Below are positions 23,371 through 35,300 of a stretch of 64,000 bases of DNA, piece by piece. Made by a program: the position numbers and the translations under genes. The stretch is from Trachythela sp. YZ-2020 (lineage: Eukaryota; Cnidaria; Anthozoa; Malacalcyonacea; Clavulariidae), in contig JADLSH010000395.1 of assembly GCA_016169945.1 (NCBI GenBank), positions 6,290,001-6,354,000 of the forward strand, read 5' to 3'. The notes beneath the pieces were generated by a model. That model ran no database searches. It worked only from the letters and a program-made list of their open reading frames with translations, and was not told the DNA's origin. How positions within the stretch are numbered: the stretch's first letter is position 1; every line of letters begins with the position of its first letter.

Positions 23371-24760
23371 CGAGTTGACGAATTGCATAATGTACAAGTT
23401 ACTGTTGAAGATGTTTTGGGTGTATTGAAGGCTATTAATCCTTCAAAAGCTAGTAGGCCTGATCAAATTTCTGGACGGTTGTTAAAAGAATGTGCAAATG
23501 AAATTGCCCCTTCACTCACACAAATAATAAATCACTCATTTCGAATAGGAACTTTACCAAAGGAATGGAAATGGGCAAATGTTGTGCCAGTTTTCAAAAA
23601 GGGTGATGTTGAAAACGTGACAAATTATAGACCTAGTAGTGGAACGTTGTGTATTTGACAAGTTTTTTCCATTCATAGCCAGTCATGAAAGGCCGCTCTA
23701 CAGTTACATAGCTACTTGAAATTGTTCACCTTTTAACAAAGTCAATTGATGAAAAACGACAGTCGACAAACGGACATTGTATTCCTCGATTTCTCAAAAG
23801 CTTTTGACTCTGTGTCTCACTTGTTTAGTAATGATGGATAAGCTATATGCGGTAGGTATCCGAGGCACTTTGCTTAAATGGTTTGGGAGTTACCTACATG
23901 ACAGGAAGCAGCGAGTCGTGCTTGGCGGCAAATGTTCCGAATGGCTTGATGTCACCAGTGGGGTTCCACAAGTCAGACTCTATTTTGGGACCAGCTCTTT
24001 TTGTTCTGTTCATTAATGGCATGCCTGATGTTGTTTCAAAATCAAGCACGCTTGCATTGTTTGCTGATGATGCGAAGTGCCTACGTGCAATTAATTCACT
24101 ACAAAGTGACTTAAATAACTTAAAGGTGATGTAAAGTCCCGATGTAAACAAACCGGCAACGTCCGTTTGTTCACATTTTAAACACGCTATATTTAAAAAA
24201 TTATGATGTGTTCTGGTTCGCTATGCTTTAAATAAATACAGATTCGAGTTTTTGATTTAGAATATGTCGAATTTTAGTCGAAACAACGCGAAATTTGGGC
24301 AGTTTCGAGGGGAAAGTGATTATGACCTACTATGAAATCGCTGTATTGTGCACTGGTAAGGAGTAACCTTGAATATGCTTCTGAGCAGTTGGAGTCCTTA
24401 CTTAATTAAATCACTATTACATTGATTAAGAAAATCGAAGGGGTTCAACGGCGTGCAACACGGATCTTCATGCCTGAATTGGAATATGTGGAACATCTCC
24501 AGCAATTTGACATTCTTCCACTTTTACATCGTCGAGAGTTGAAGGATTTAACCACCTTTTATAGGATGAAAAAGGGATTATATGACTGTAATCTTCAATC
24601 CTACGTTGAGTTCTGCTCACACACAAGACTACGATCAACTGTCCAGGGGAAATTAAAAACCCCTAAATGCAGAACAGAACTTTTTAGGGCAACTTATATT
24701 ATTTTAATAGAATAACGTACTTATTGAACAATCTACCTGAAAGCATGCGAACCTTCAATG
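23371..24760 (+). mobile_element. Decayed non-LTR retrotransposon (CR1/jockey-like RT)
   Basis: RT blocks occur in the right order but in different frames. INPSKASRPDQISGRLLK and PVFKKGDVENVTNYRP lie at 23383-23640, followed by FLDFSKAFDSV-type sequence near 23780 and LLKWFGSYLHDRKQRVVLGG at 23870-23930. TSGVPQ and ILGPALFVLFINGMPD come next, then LFADDAKC (catalytic box) near 24060. The QRRATRIF tail is at 24440-24475. About 250 bp of foreign or decayed sequence separates the palm from the tail. Many stops make it non-functional. Confidence 0.85.
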
Positions 24761-24893
24761 GCAGTGTGGCCAAATTTAAGCTTTTTTGTAAAGAGCATTA
24801 TAAAACTATGGTATATGATCCTGACCGACCTCGAGTTACTTGGGATACATAAACAGCATGTTTTACTATCACATCCTTGTAATATAGTGTTGT

Positions 24894-25598
24894 TTAAGGT
24901 GGCTCGATATAGTAATCACGAAACCCTTATGCAAGAATCGCGAAAATAGACTTTATTCTATAATTATGAATAAACCCGCGTGACAATTTGTGCACGCGGG
25001 AATACTAACGAAAGAACTTCCAAACAGACCTGACGTGAGCAGTTGCTCGCGCCATTGTGCGTGTTCTATAGCGTTTTCATGTCAATTGCTGACGTCATTA
25101 AAAAATTACATTTTTGAAAAACAATGCGCTATATCTCATTATTTTGTCCGGTGACCTATGTTTAAATTTTGCACGCTGTATTGCACCACAAAAATCTTTC
25201 ATTATACCAAAAATAAAAAAATTTGTAATACCAAAAAATTTTTATTGAAGACAACGACATTTTTGCCTTTTTCAAAAAAATGGCATCACAGAATTTGTTT
25301 ATATTTTGCTTATTGTTAGTCTGTCTTGCAAGTAAAATAATGCACGAAAAAAAACTGGGGGTCACCATGCTTTTTTTCCAACTGCACGAGGCAATAAGCT
25401 ATTTTAGAGTGAATTTCATACGCGTATGTTGTCATAGCAACGAACTGTATGTTACTAAAACTAACATAATTTGAAAGTAGAAACATCAAAATATATAAAA
25501 ACCCCGATATCTGGTGAATAAGACCTAAAAATATGGAGTTTAAAAATTTCAAAATGTTGTACGCATGAATTTTTGAAAACTGTATCGAGCCACCTTAA
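24894..25598. mobile_element. TTAA-flanked non-autonomous element, 705 bp
   Basis: Starts TTAAGGTGGCTCGATA and ends TATCGAGCCACCTTAA. The ends match the design of the 645-bp element at 5670-6314 (TTAAGG[TA]GGCTC). It lies just 3' of the RT relic. Internal open frames on both strands are phenylalanine/lysine-rich noise. Confidence 0.8.
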
Positions 25599-27090
25599 AG
25601 TTTTTTGTTATTTTCCCTTTTCGATCATTTTGATCGCATCTTTACTTTTGGTGGAATAGCTCAGCATGGTTCTATTGTTCCTTTCTATTCTTTCCTTCTG
25701 CATGTCATTTATTCATTTATTTATTTTGTTTGTATGCAGTTAAACCTTATTAAATTAAATTAATTAAATATTAAAAATGGCTTTTAAATATGTTCGACAA
25801 GGCAGGGAGGAGGGGCGGCGGCACAAATCGTTTTTCAGAATGTAATTCTAAATCCATCCAAATCCGATGAGAGGGCAATAAATATACTTCACCATTATTG
25901 ATCAGCTTAAAATGTCGTTTCAGAGACCCCTTCCCGGGGGTGAATGCCCCAAAGGCCAAACACTTCTAGGAATGTGCCGTTACAAGTAACGTAACGTATT
26001 CGCCCCCTCAATAAAAAATGCTGCCGGCACCACTGATACGAAGGATATAGGCAACATGATTAGTACCATATACTTCTTTAGTTTAGTTTTACTTTCATTT
26101 GTCATGAACCATCGGCATTGCCATAATAATGAACCTTTGTTCTATTCAATGCTCACGGGAGTTATCCAAAATTAGGTGGCAGCCAAGGGGCATAAACATC
26201 ACCCTTTATAGAGGTTTTTCACAACCACGTGACCAAATCCCAAAAATTTTAACGCATGCAACCTATAAAGCTGGCTGTTTAACATGTTTTGTATGTCATT
26301 TTAACAAGTATTCATAACAAATTTCAAGTCGATACAATTATTCCTTCGCGAGTTATAAAGGTTACTGAGGACTCGACATAATATTTTGCCATATTTGGCT
26401 CAGAAGAATCCAATAAGATACAATGTATATTGGAATTGTACGTTTTGCGACATCGAAACCCAAAAGAAAATGCCCATTTTAAGACTCGTCCCACGGCCAA
26501 AGACCTGCATGTGCACGAGTAATAAGACTTCGGTTGAAGTCAGACAAGATAAAACTTCTCAACGTATGTTGTCATTTCCTGTATTTTGTTCTGTATTACT
26601 GTAGCGGTTACCAATAATTATGGGGAAATACGGCGAGCGGTTACCAATAATTATGGGGAAATACGGCGATATATAAGTTAATTAAATTTCTCACATTTTC
26701 TGTGTTAAAATGCAGTGAATCTAAAGAAAAATACATCCTTATGTTACAAGTATTGCAAATTATCATAAAATTTCGTTTTCTTAGCTTTATAAATATCAAG
26801 ACTGAAAACGACTTTTGATATGCGAAACATTTCTCAGTCGAATAGGGTACATTAACGTGAGAACGCAAATATTTACAATGAACTGCAAAATCTTTTTCGA
26901 TAAAATGTTAACCAAACTGGTCCGTCAAACGTTCTATATAAACGGCCTAAATGCCTAATTCGCTCATTACTTAATTTCACTGCAAAACACTGTGTTGTTG
27001 AAAACACTAGCCTGCGAGCAGGCGTTTAGCTTTGATCAACTTCGTTCTCGATGAACGAAGAAACATTTTAATTAGCAGTTTTAGCTTCAA
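25599..27090. other. Gene-free stretch
   Basis: No supported exon. It contains an exact 33-bp tandem duplication at 26604-26669 (unit starting GCGGTTACCAATAATTATGG). Confidence 0.45.
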
Positions 27091-27320
27091 AGGCGTATCT
27101 CTGCAGAGTGCATGTAATATTGAAAGTTCATGGGCAAGACAAATTTGGGTTCTGAAGGAATCGGTATAAATTCTGCTACAACAATTATTATACTGACGAC
27201 ATTTGTAAAGCTATGTGACTTAAGTTTCATCGTTTTCAACGAAGTTGCCAGGCGCAACTTTGGTCAAAAGTTAAAACAATTTTGAAATTTTATATCAAAC
27301 AAAAAAATTTGTATCAAGCA
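27091..27320 (+). pseudogene. Relic of the alpha-kinase gene 3' end
   Basis: This stretch aligns with the last part of the gene at 11964-14237 and its 3' UTR. GGCAAGACAAATTTGGGT is followed by GAAGGAAT, TATAAATTCT, ACATTTGTAAAGCTATG, ACTTAAGTTTCATCG and then ATCAA/TTTTGTATCAA words, in the same order and near-equal spacing. Translation recalls GKTNLG-EG-I/M, YKF, and ICKAM with a stop where the intact gene reads alanine. A one-base shift separates the first two blocks. Similarity upstream of about 27120 is weak. It represents an old partial duplication rather than a functional exon. Confidence 0.75.
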
Positions 27321-29392
27321 TTGTAAAACTCATTAATAATTCATGAAGAAAACACAAAAGAAATTATTAGCGTGAAGGAGTTTGTATATCTGATACAGAA
27401 TCATGCTGATTTACATAAACTTTAAGTTCAATTTTCTCACCAAATATCATTCATTTATTTTAAATTGTTGAAGAATACGAATGTTCTCATCAAGACGTTT
27501 CACAAGCCATTTACAACATTCGCATCAGTGTTGTATCGGCTAATACTTATTAACATGCGTTGAAATCAGGGTTTTTTTGCAACAACTTTGTTGTTCGTAT
27601 TACTTGTCATCATTTGTCAATATTCCTTTTTACATTTTTGTTTTAATTCAATGCCAGTGGGAAATGTTAATCATACAAAGCAGCCGTAAATAACACGGAA
27701 AATTGATGAAAGGAATAAAGGACTCCCTTAGCGTATTGCAAGAAAGTGTGCATGTCTTCGCAACATATATTTTAGTTTCATCTGTAAAAGAACGAATATC
27801 GCTCTATCTGCGCCAGCAGATATATGCTTGCAGATATAGCGCTACGATGCCAACACTACGTATGTTAGCTTCCAACCAATCAGTGACAGCTAGTTTAAAA
27901 TGATATAACGTGCCCGGAACAAGGAAAATCCATGATGGTCGCCACGAAGAGTTGATGTTTCTTAACGCATTACGAGTGCTAAACTAATTAAAGTTAAGAA
28001 ACTTTGTGATACAAAGCTTATGGAAACAATGAGCATTATGACTGTGTTTGTTTAGGTTAGAACAAAGCAAACGAAATGACTATATGACTATAAGTCCATA
28101 TTATGGATATTCCTGAAAATGTAAAACTTGTTAGTGGAAACACCAATCTGCAACGTAAAATAATGATCACTGGTGCACGTACACAGTAACTATAAACTAA
28201 CTCATAAAATTAATGGTAACTGACATCGACGATTCACTGAAAATAGAAAAGAAATACCGATGCATTCCATTTTTCATTACCAGCGGCGCTGTGACTTTAT
28301 ATATATATTTATCTTATGTTTTACTTCCGTGTTTTCTTAATTTCGAACCTGGCATAACTTCCCAACCTAATACGGCTATCTGTATAGCCATGTAATTTAG
28401 CAGAAAATCAAATATGTAAAACTTGCTCTTAGACGTGCATTCTCCCCCTTCCGCAACCTCGTTGCCAGGGCCTTTTTCAAAAAAAGGAACGAGGTTTCCC
28501 CACATGGTTTCCTCTTCCAGTTTCTCGCTTTCCAATATTGCTTCTCAATATGTTACACTAGCTCCTCCGCAGGCAACTCTTCGTAAACGGCAGAATTGTG
28601 CAATACTTGGCAAAAATTGCGCAACAGACTAGCTCCAATTATCCCTCACTATCCACTGTTACTCCCTCATGCCTATGAAATTATTGCGTAATTCTGTCGT
28701 TTTCCACCATTGCTATTTGATGACAAATAGGATGCAACATCGTCTATTTTTTTTGGGGGGATGGGGCAATGTTATGAGAGGCACGTCGTATATGTGTCAA
28801 ATGTCCACATGCATTGGCTAAAGCCAAAGCCACCAAAGGCTTGCCGGCTTTTACCTTTGGTTTTTGGAAAGACTGGTTTTTGAAGTAAATGTAGTGCAGC
28901 GGACATTCCGTTAAATATGAGTTCAGAGCCGTCTGTGTGAGATTTGACATGGAAGCATTCTTGTATTGGAATAATTAAAGCGGTACTTGTAGTTGCCTAA
29001 GAACGAACAAAACTTTACAATATAGCAACGGAAAGCAATTATGAAAAAAATTGACTGGAATAAAGCAATGGATTAGGTTATAGCAGTTTTTAAATTGAAT
29101 CTGTTATTCAAAATTTGTAACTGAACAGGCAATGATCATGTTTAGTGAAGAAATTAAAGTGTATATTTAAGAAATACATTTCTTTGTCTTCGCATGTTAG
29201 GATCCTGCATGTTCAACTTAATTAGCATGTAAAGTGGTAAAATCAATGCCACTTATTAAATACGCTAAACCTTTATGAAAGTAATTACGTTTTCTGCGAA
29301 CATCAGTAGATCCGACTTATAACTGATTTCTCTACGCGGTGGGAATTATTTAGTAAGAAACTTTCCAACTTTTGCTACAACCTTAGTTTATA
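27321..29392. other. Gene-free stretch upstream of the PLXDC gene
   Basis: No supported exon. A fragment of the CTCCTCCGCAGGCA repeat is at 28560-28577. The frames at 27703-27903 and minus 28744-28950 are not recognisable as genes. Confidence 0.4.
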
Positions 29393-32300
29393 ATGCACAT
29401 CAAGTATACAATCATTCGTTTGCTCTTTGTATTGAGTGTTATAGAGCTGAAGGTGACTCTTGGATTATCTCTGGGTAAGTGTTCTTTTTTCTTTTTGTCG
29501 AAAAAAGGGATTATAGAGATTGATGGGATTATAGAGATTTGATGAGAAATCAAATAATTTTTTGTCTTTTTTCAAACATTCGCATTTTTACACCAAGACT
29601 ATACCTATATATGCATGAAAAACGATCATGAAGATATCAGAATTACATAAAATTATAAATTCAAATTCATGGTTGACGATATTACATAAAAAATGCACCA
29701 TTTCGGCTGCCTTCATTATCATGTCTTACAATGAAATTACAGTGTAAATCAGTAAATGTGCCACATACTGCAGGCCATGGGTTATTGAACAGCTTTTCGT
29801 ATATGAAAAGAGGTTTAGGTATCACAAAAACTTAGGGGTTAGGTAGAAATGACTAGTTTCTTAGGTGAAATCATAAAGCTTTGCTGAAGACTGGTGTTGT
29901 TGTCAAAGTATTGCAGCAATCATAATTTTTTATGTCTAAATGATCTGAGATAGCAATAATTGCTTACAAATAAAAGCAGCCTATTAGTAATTTATTGTAT
30001 TGTACCATGTCCGCTGTTCGACAAATATATATGTTGCTACAATAAATATGTTTTGTGACTGGCTTTCATAAACAAAAGTGATCAGTGACAGTGTACGTTT
30101 GTGACATAGAAATTCTTCTTCAGGAAGCAATAATATCATTACTAAGCTATCAATCTTGAACTAACTACTTCAGTACTAGTCAGTATTAAATTTGGAACAG
30201 TTCAAGCAGCTCATGCTCGCTTACAGTGAAATTCCTAATCGATATACAATATACACTATTGAGTCATACAATAATAACATTCTTGTAAATAATGAGTTCA
30301 AATTCAGTTATATGTCTTGTATATATATATTTTATATATGAACACTTAACAGTAATTCAATACTCTTGTTACCACCTTTTGTTAAATAGTTCTTCTTTTC
30401 ATTCTGATTAGCTTTAAACTGATTATGGATAATATTAGGAGCCTAAAGTAAAAAGCCAACAGGTTTCTAGTAGGCTCCTAGGCCTAGCACTACTGTATAT
30501 CGTTTTTATGTAAATAATGCTATTAATGAAAAGAGAATATATTTGATTGGGCGAATAAAATAATAATAATATAACATATAGGTCTGTATAACTGTCTCTG
30601 TGTGCATTATTTCATGCGTATGTATCCTGAATAATACCAGAGATCTTTACTCTGCTATAGCGCGTTATGTTGATCATGATGCGAGTTTGGCAAATATTTT
30701 TATTCGATAAGCTGCGAGTCTTTAGCATCAAACTACCTGAAAAATTCAACAAGACTGACTTCGACGTTTCGAGCGAAGGTCCTTCAGTCTGGAAGTTAGT
30801 AGCCTTCCAGAGCCAGATGAATGGTCTTTGCTCGAAACGTCGATGTTCTTGTTGAATTTTTCAGAAGGCTAAAGGCCCGCAGCTTATCATATAGACGCTA
30901 CCTACACTGCATCAAGACACTGCATCAAGTCACTACATCAACACACTGCATCAAGACACTGCGTCAAGACACTGCATCAAGACACTGCATCAAGACACTG
31001 CATCAAGACACTGCATCAAGACACTGCATCAAGACACTGCATCAACACACTGCAGCAACACACTGCATCAAGACACTACATCAACACACTGCATCAACAC
31101 ACTGCATCAACACACTGCGTCAACACACTGCATCAACACACTGCATCAAGACACTGCATCAAGACACTGCATCAAGACACTGCATCAAGACACTGCATCA
31201 AGACACTGCATCAAGACACTGCATCAAGACACTACATCAAGACACTGCATCAACACACTGCAGCAACACACTGCATCAAGACACTACATCAACACACTGC
31301 ATCAAGACACTGCATCAAGACACTACATCAACACACTGCATCAACACACTACATCAAGACACTACATCAAGACACTGCATCAACACACTGCATCAACACA
31401 CTGCATCAAGACACTGCATCAACACACTGCATCAACACACTGCATCAAGACACTGCATCAAGACACTGCATCAAGACACTGCATCAAGACACTGCATCAA
31501 GTCACTACATCAACACACTGCATCAAGACACTGCATCAAGACACTGCATCAAGACACTGCATCAAGACACTGCATCAAGACACTGCGTCAAGACACTGCA
31601 TCAAGACACTGCATCAAGACACTGCATCAACACACTGCATCAAGACACTGCATCAAGACACTGCATCAAGACACTGCATCAAGACACTGCATCAAGACAC
31701 TGCATCAAGACACTGCATCAAGACACTGCATCAAGACACTGCATCAAGACACTGCATCAACACACTGCATCAAGACACTGCATCAAGACACTGCGTCAAG
31801 ACACTGCATCAAGACACTGCATCAACACACTGCATCAACACACTGCATCAAGACACTGCATCAAGACACTGCATCAAGACACTGCATCAAGACACTGCAT
31901 CAACACACTGCATCAAGACACTGCATCAACACACTGCATCAAGACACTGCATCAAGACACTGCATCAACACACTGCATCAACACACTGCATCAAGACACT
32001 GCATCAAGACACTGCATCAACACACTGCATCAAGACACTGCATCAAGACACTGCATCAAGACACTGCATCAACACACTGCATCAACACACTGCATCAAGA
32101 CACTGCATCAAGACACTGCATCAACACACTGCATCAACACACTGCATCAACACACTGCATCAACACACTGCATCAACACACTGCATCAAGACACTGCATC
32201 AACACACTGCATCAACACACTGCATCAAGACACTGCATCAAGACACTGCATCAAGACACTGCATCAACACACTGCATCAACACACTGCATCAACACACTG

Positions 32301-35300
32301 CATCAACACACTGCATCAAGACACTGCATCAACACACTGCATCAAGACACTGCATCAAGACACTGCGTCAAGACACTGCATCAACACACTGCATCAACAC
32401 ACTGCATCAACACACTGCATCAACACACTGCATAAACACACTGCATAAACACACTGCATCAAGACACTGCATCAAGACACTGCATCAAGACACTGCGTCA
32501 AGATATTGCATCAAGACACTGCATCAAGACACTGCATCAAGACACTGCGTCAAGACACTGCGTCAAGATATTGCATCAAGACACTGCATCAAGACACTGC
32601 ATCAAGACACTGCGTCAAGACACTGCATCAAGACACTGCATCAAGACACTGCGTCAAGATATTGCATCAAGACACTGCATCAAGACACTGCATCAAGACA
32701 CTGCATCAAGACACTGCATCAAGACACTGCGTCAAGATATTGCATCAAGACACTGCATCAAGACACTGCATCAAGACACTGCATCAAGACACTGCGTCAA
32801 GATATTGCATCAAGACACTGCATCAAGACACTGCATCAAGACACTGCGTCAAGACACTGCATCAAGACACTGCATCAAGACACTGCGTCAAGATATTGCA
32901 TCAAGACACTGCATCAAGACACTGCATCAAGACACTGCATCAAGACACTGCGTCAAGACACTGCATCAAGACACTGCATCAAGACACTGCATCAAGACAC
33001 TGCGTCAAGACACTGCATCAAGACACTGCATCAAGACACTGCGTCAAGATATTGCATCAAGACACTGCATCAAGACACTCCATCAAGACACTGCATCAAG
33101 ACACTGCATCAAGACACTGCATCAAGACACCATGCTTCAAGACACTGCATCAAGACACTATTTATATAGGATCAAGACACTGCATCAAGACACTTATGCA
33201 AATCTATAACTTTAATTTTCAACATTCGTACTATAAAACCGATAAACGCACAGTCCACAGGGCTATACAGCCCCAAATTAATATCATATCGTGACGTCAT
33301 TAATTTGTTGTTCTTCTTATATTGTTTCAAATCTTCATCTAATGAATATAAGAATTAATAAGATTTATTCTGAAAAAGGGTTTTGGTGTGTAAATGTTTA
33401 GAGAGCTACGCCTACGAGATATTTGAGGAATATGATGAGAATGAGGAAATATTTAAGAGTTATGATATTGTCCGCAGAGATACGCGAAATAGAGAACCAA
33501 CAAGCCGACCTGGAGTAGAGACTGAACAACGACCTCCTTTTCCTGGCAATCCTTTTACTACACGTACACCAACCGTTACACTGAGTACGAAACTTTCGTC
33601 CAAGCAAACCGCTGAACGTACAGTGAGTACCAGTGGACCTCAAGTTCCTGTGGTTACAACTTTGTCTGCCAGTACACAAACAAGTAACCTCACTGTCAAT
33701 GTAAGTGAAAATGAGCTCAGATTTGTGATAGATTACCAAGGAACTGAACGGAGCTAGAGTGTTGAACATACATGCCAACTGTTATCTGTAAGCCCGGTTG
33801 ATCATCAGTTCAAATAATGTTCAAAATATGAATAATCAATTATCGAACTGTACAGGGTGTTGGCTCGAGACCAACTTTGGTACATAGTTCGCGTTGCCAA
33901 GTTAGACAACCCTTGCTTCGACACATCATTGTACAGTAGATACATTCTCCACACTATTCCACATTTCACTATCTGTGGCCTGATGTCCAGCGTGGTTTAC
34001 ACCTTAATAGAATTCCTGTGGTTGGGAACCCCATCTGTTCCTCATATATGATGCCTGATAGTTAAGAAGCTCTTTTATTTTGATGGTTCAAGCTCTAAGT
34101 ACTCAGAAAGATTCTGACCTCAAGTCAGGGATTGAACGCAGACATTCAGGAATGCCAGCCACACTTGATCAATACACTTGAACTATGTGATTAATTGAAC
34201 TCATATTTTTTAACTTAAAAAGGCACTTCATCAGTGTGCTTGGTACAAAGATTACTAATTAAGAGGAATTTCCTAAAATAATGTACTAATAAGTTACTCG
34301 ATTTGAACACACTGCACCTGACATATTATAGGAGAATCAACAGACTAAGATAATCATAAATTTAATAATGAGTTCTGATTATGATCGATAAAGAAGATCT
34401 AATTAACATTTTATCTTTATAGGACAACCATAAATATTACAAATCTAGTTATGATAGTTCTGGAGCCAACAAGTGGTGGTATCCTATGGGTGAAGGAGAA
34501 TTTCCAGCTATTATTCATGAACGACTCTCAAGAAACGAGCAATACTCTCATGTAAGAATTGAGTTATTCATGTAAGAATTGAGTTTTCACTTGTGTGTGT
34601 TTGACTGTGAGGACAATAATTTTAAAAATATCAAATATTTTAACACGAAAATATGTGGAGCTAATGGCCAAGGGCAGATCGATTAAATTTGGATTAAGTT
34701 TGGATGAAAATTGGATGAGAAATGTACAAACGTTTGTCTTTCTTTCCTCGGCTGAACAGAACTGAATGCGTAATTAGTGTAGGAAGAAAGTGTTTGTAGA
34801 TGGAATATACGAACGAAAATTTACATACATTTTTTAGACATTTTTTTAGACCTAGCCAGGAGCATTTGCGAAAATGCAACTTTAGGCCCTCTGGCAGGAA
34901 TATATACATGAATGCTCGGCAACTGGACTCTGTAGCTCAGTTGGTTAGAGCACTACACCGGAATCGCAGGGCCGTAGGTTCCATTCTGCCAGAGGGCCTA
35001 AAGTTCGTTCGTATATTCCATCTACAAACACCTTCTACTATTAGTCCAATGAACGAGATGCTGATAAAAAAATATTGGTAATTATAGTGCATGTATAATT
35101 TATATATGCATAATACTTGTCTTATTTGGTGGTGGAGGTATGCAGTCTGAGTGCTCTTTATAGTTTATTATGTTATAAGAATATATACGAATAGAAACAA
35201 CTCTTTCTGTCGTCTTTTTCACCAAATGACCGCTAAATCTTCACTTGTTTAGAACAAATTTTCTGTTTCGATCCACTAAGCAATAAGAACATTCTCTAAA

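Noticed and set aside
24160..24190. Possible extra exon between the RT palm and tail
   Set aside because: The sequence between them shows no coding pattern; it is a decayed or inserted part of the retroelement relic.
30821..33169. 782-codon open frame of cycling TASRHCIKTLHQD peptide
   Set aside because: It is produced by the 13-bp tandem repeat, is equally open in other frames, and lies in a PLXDC intron.
30903..33193. CRISPR-like regular array
   Set aside because: Direct tandem repeats without unique spacers in a eukaryotic genome; it is a minisatellite.
34921..34995. Possible functional tRNA gene
   Set aside because: Box A fits well, but the acceptor halves do not pair cleanly and the second copy shows it is part of a repeat.
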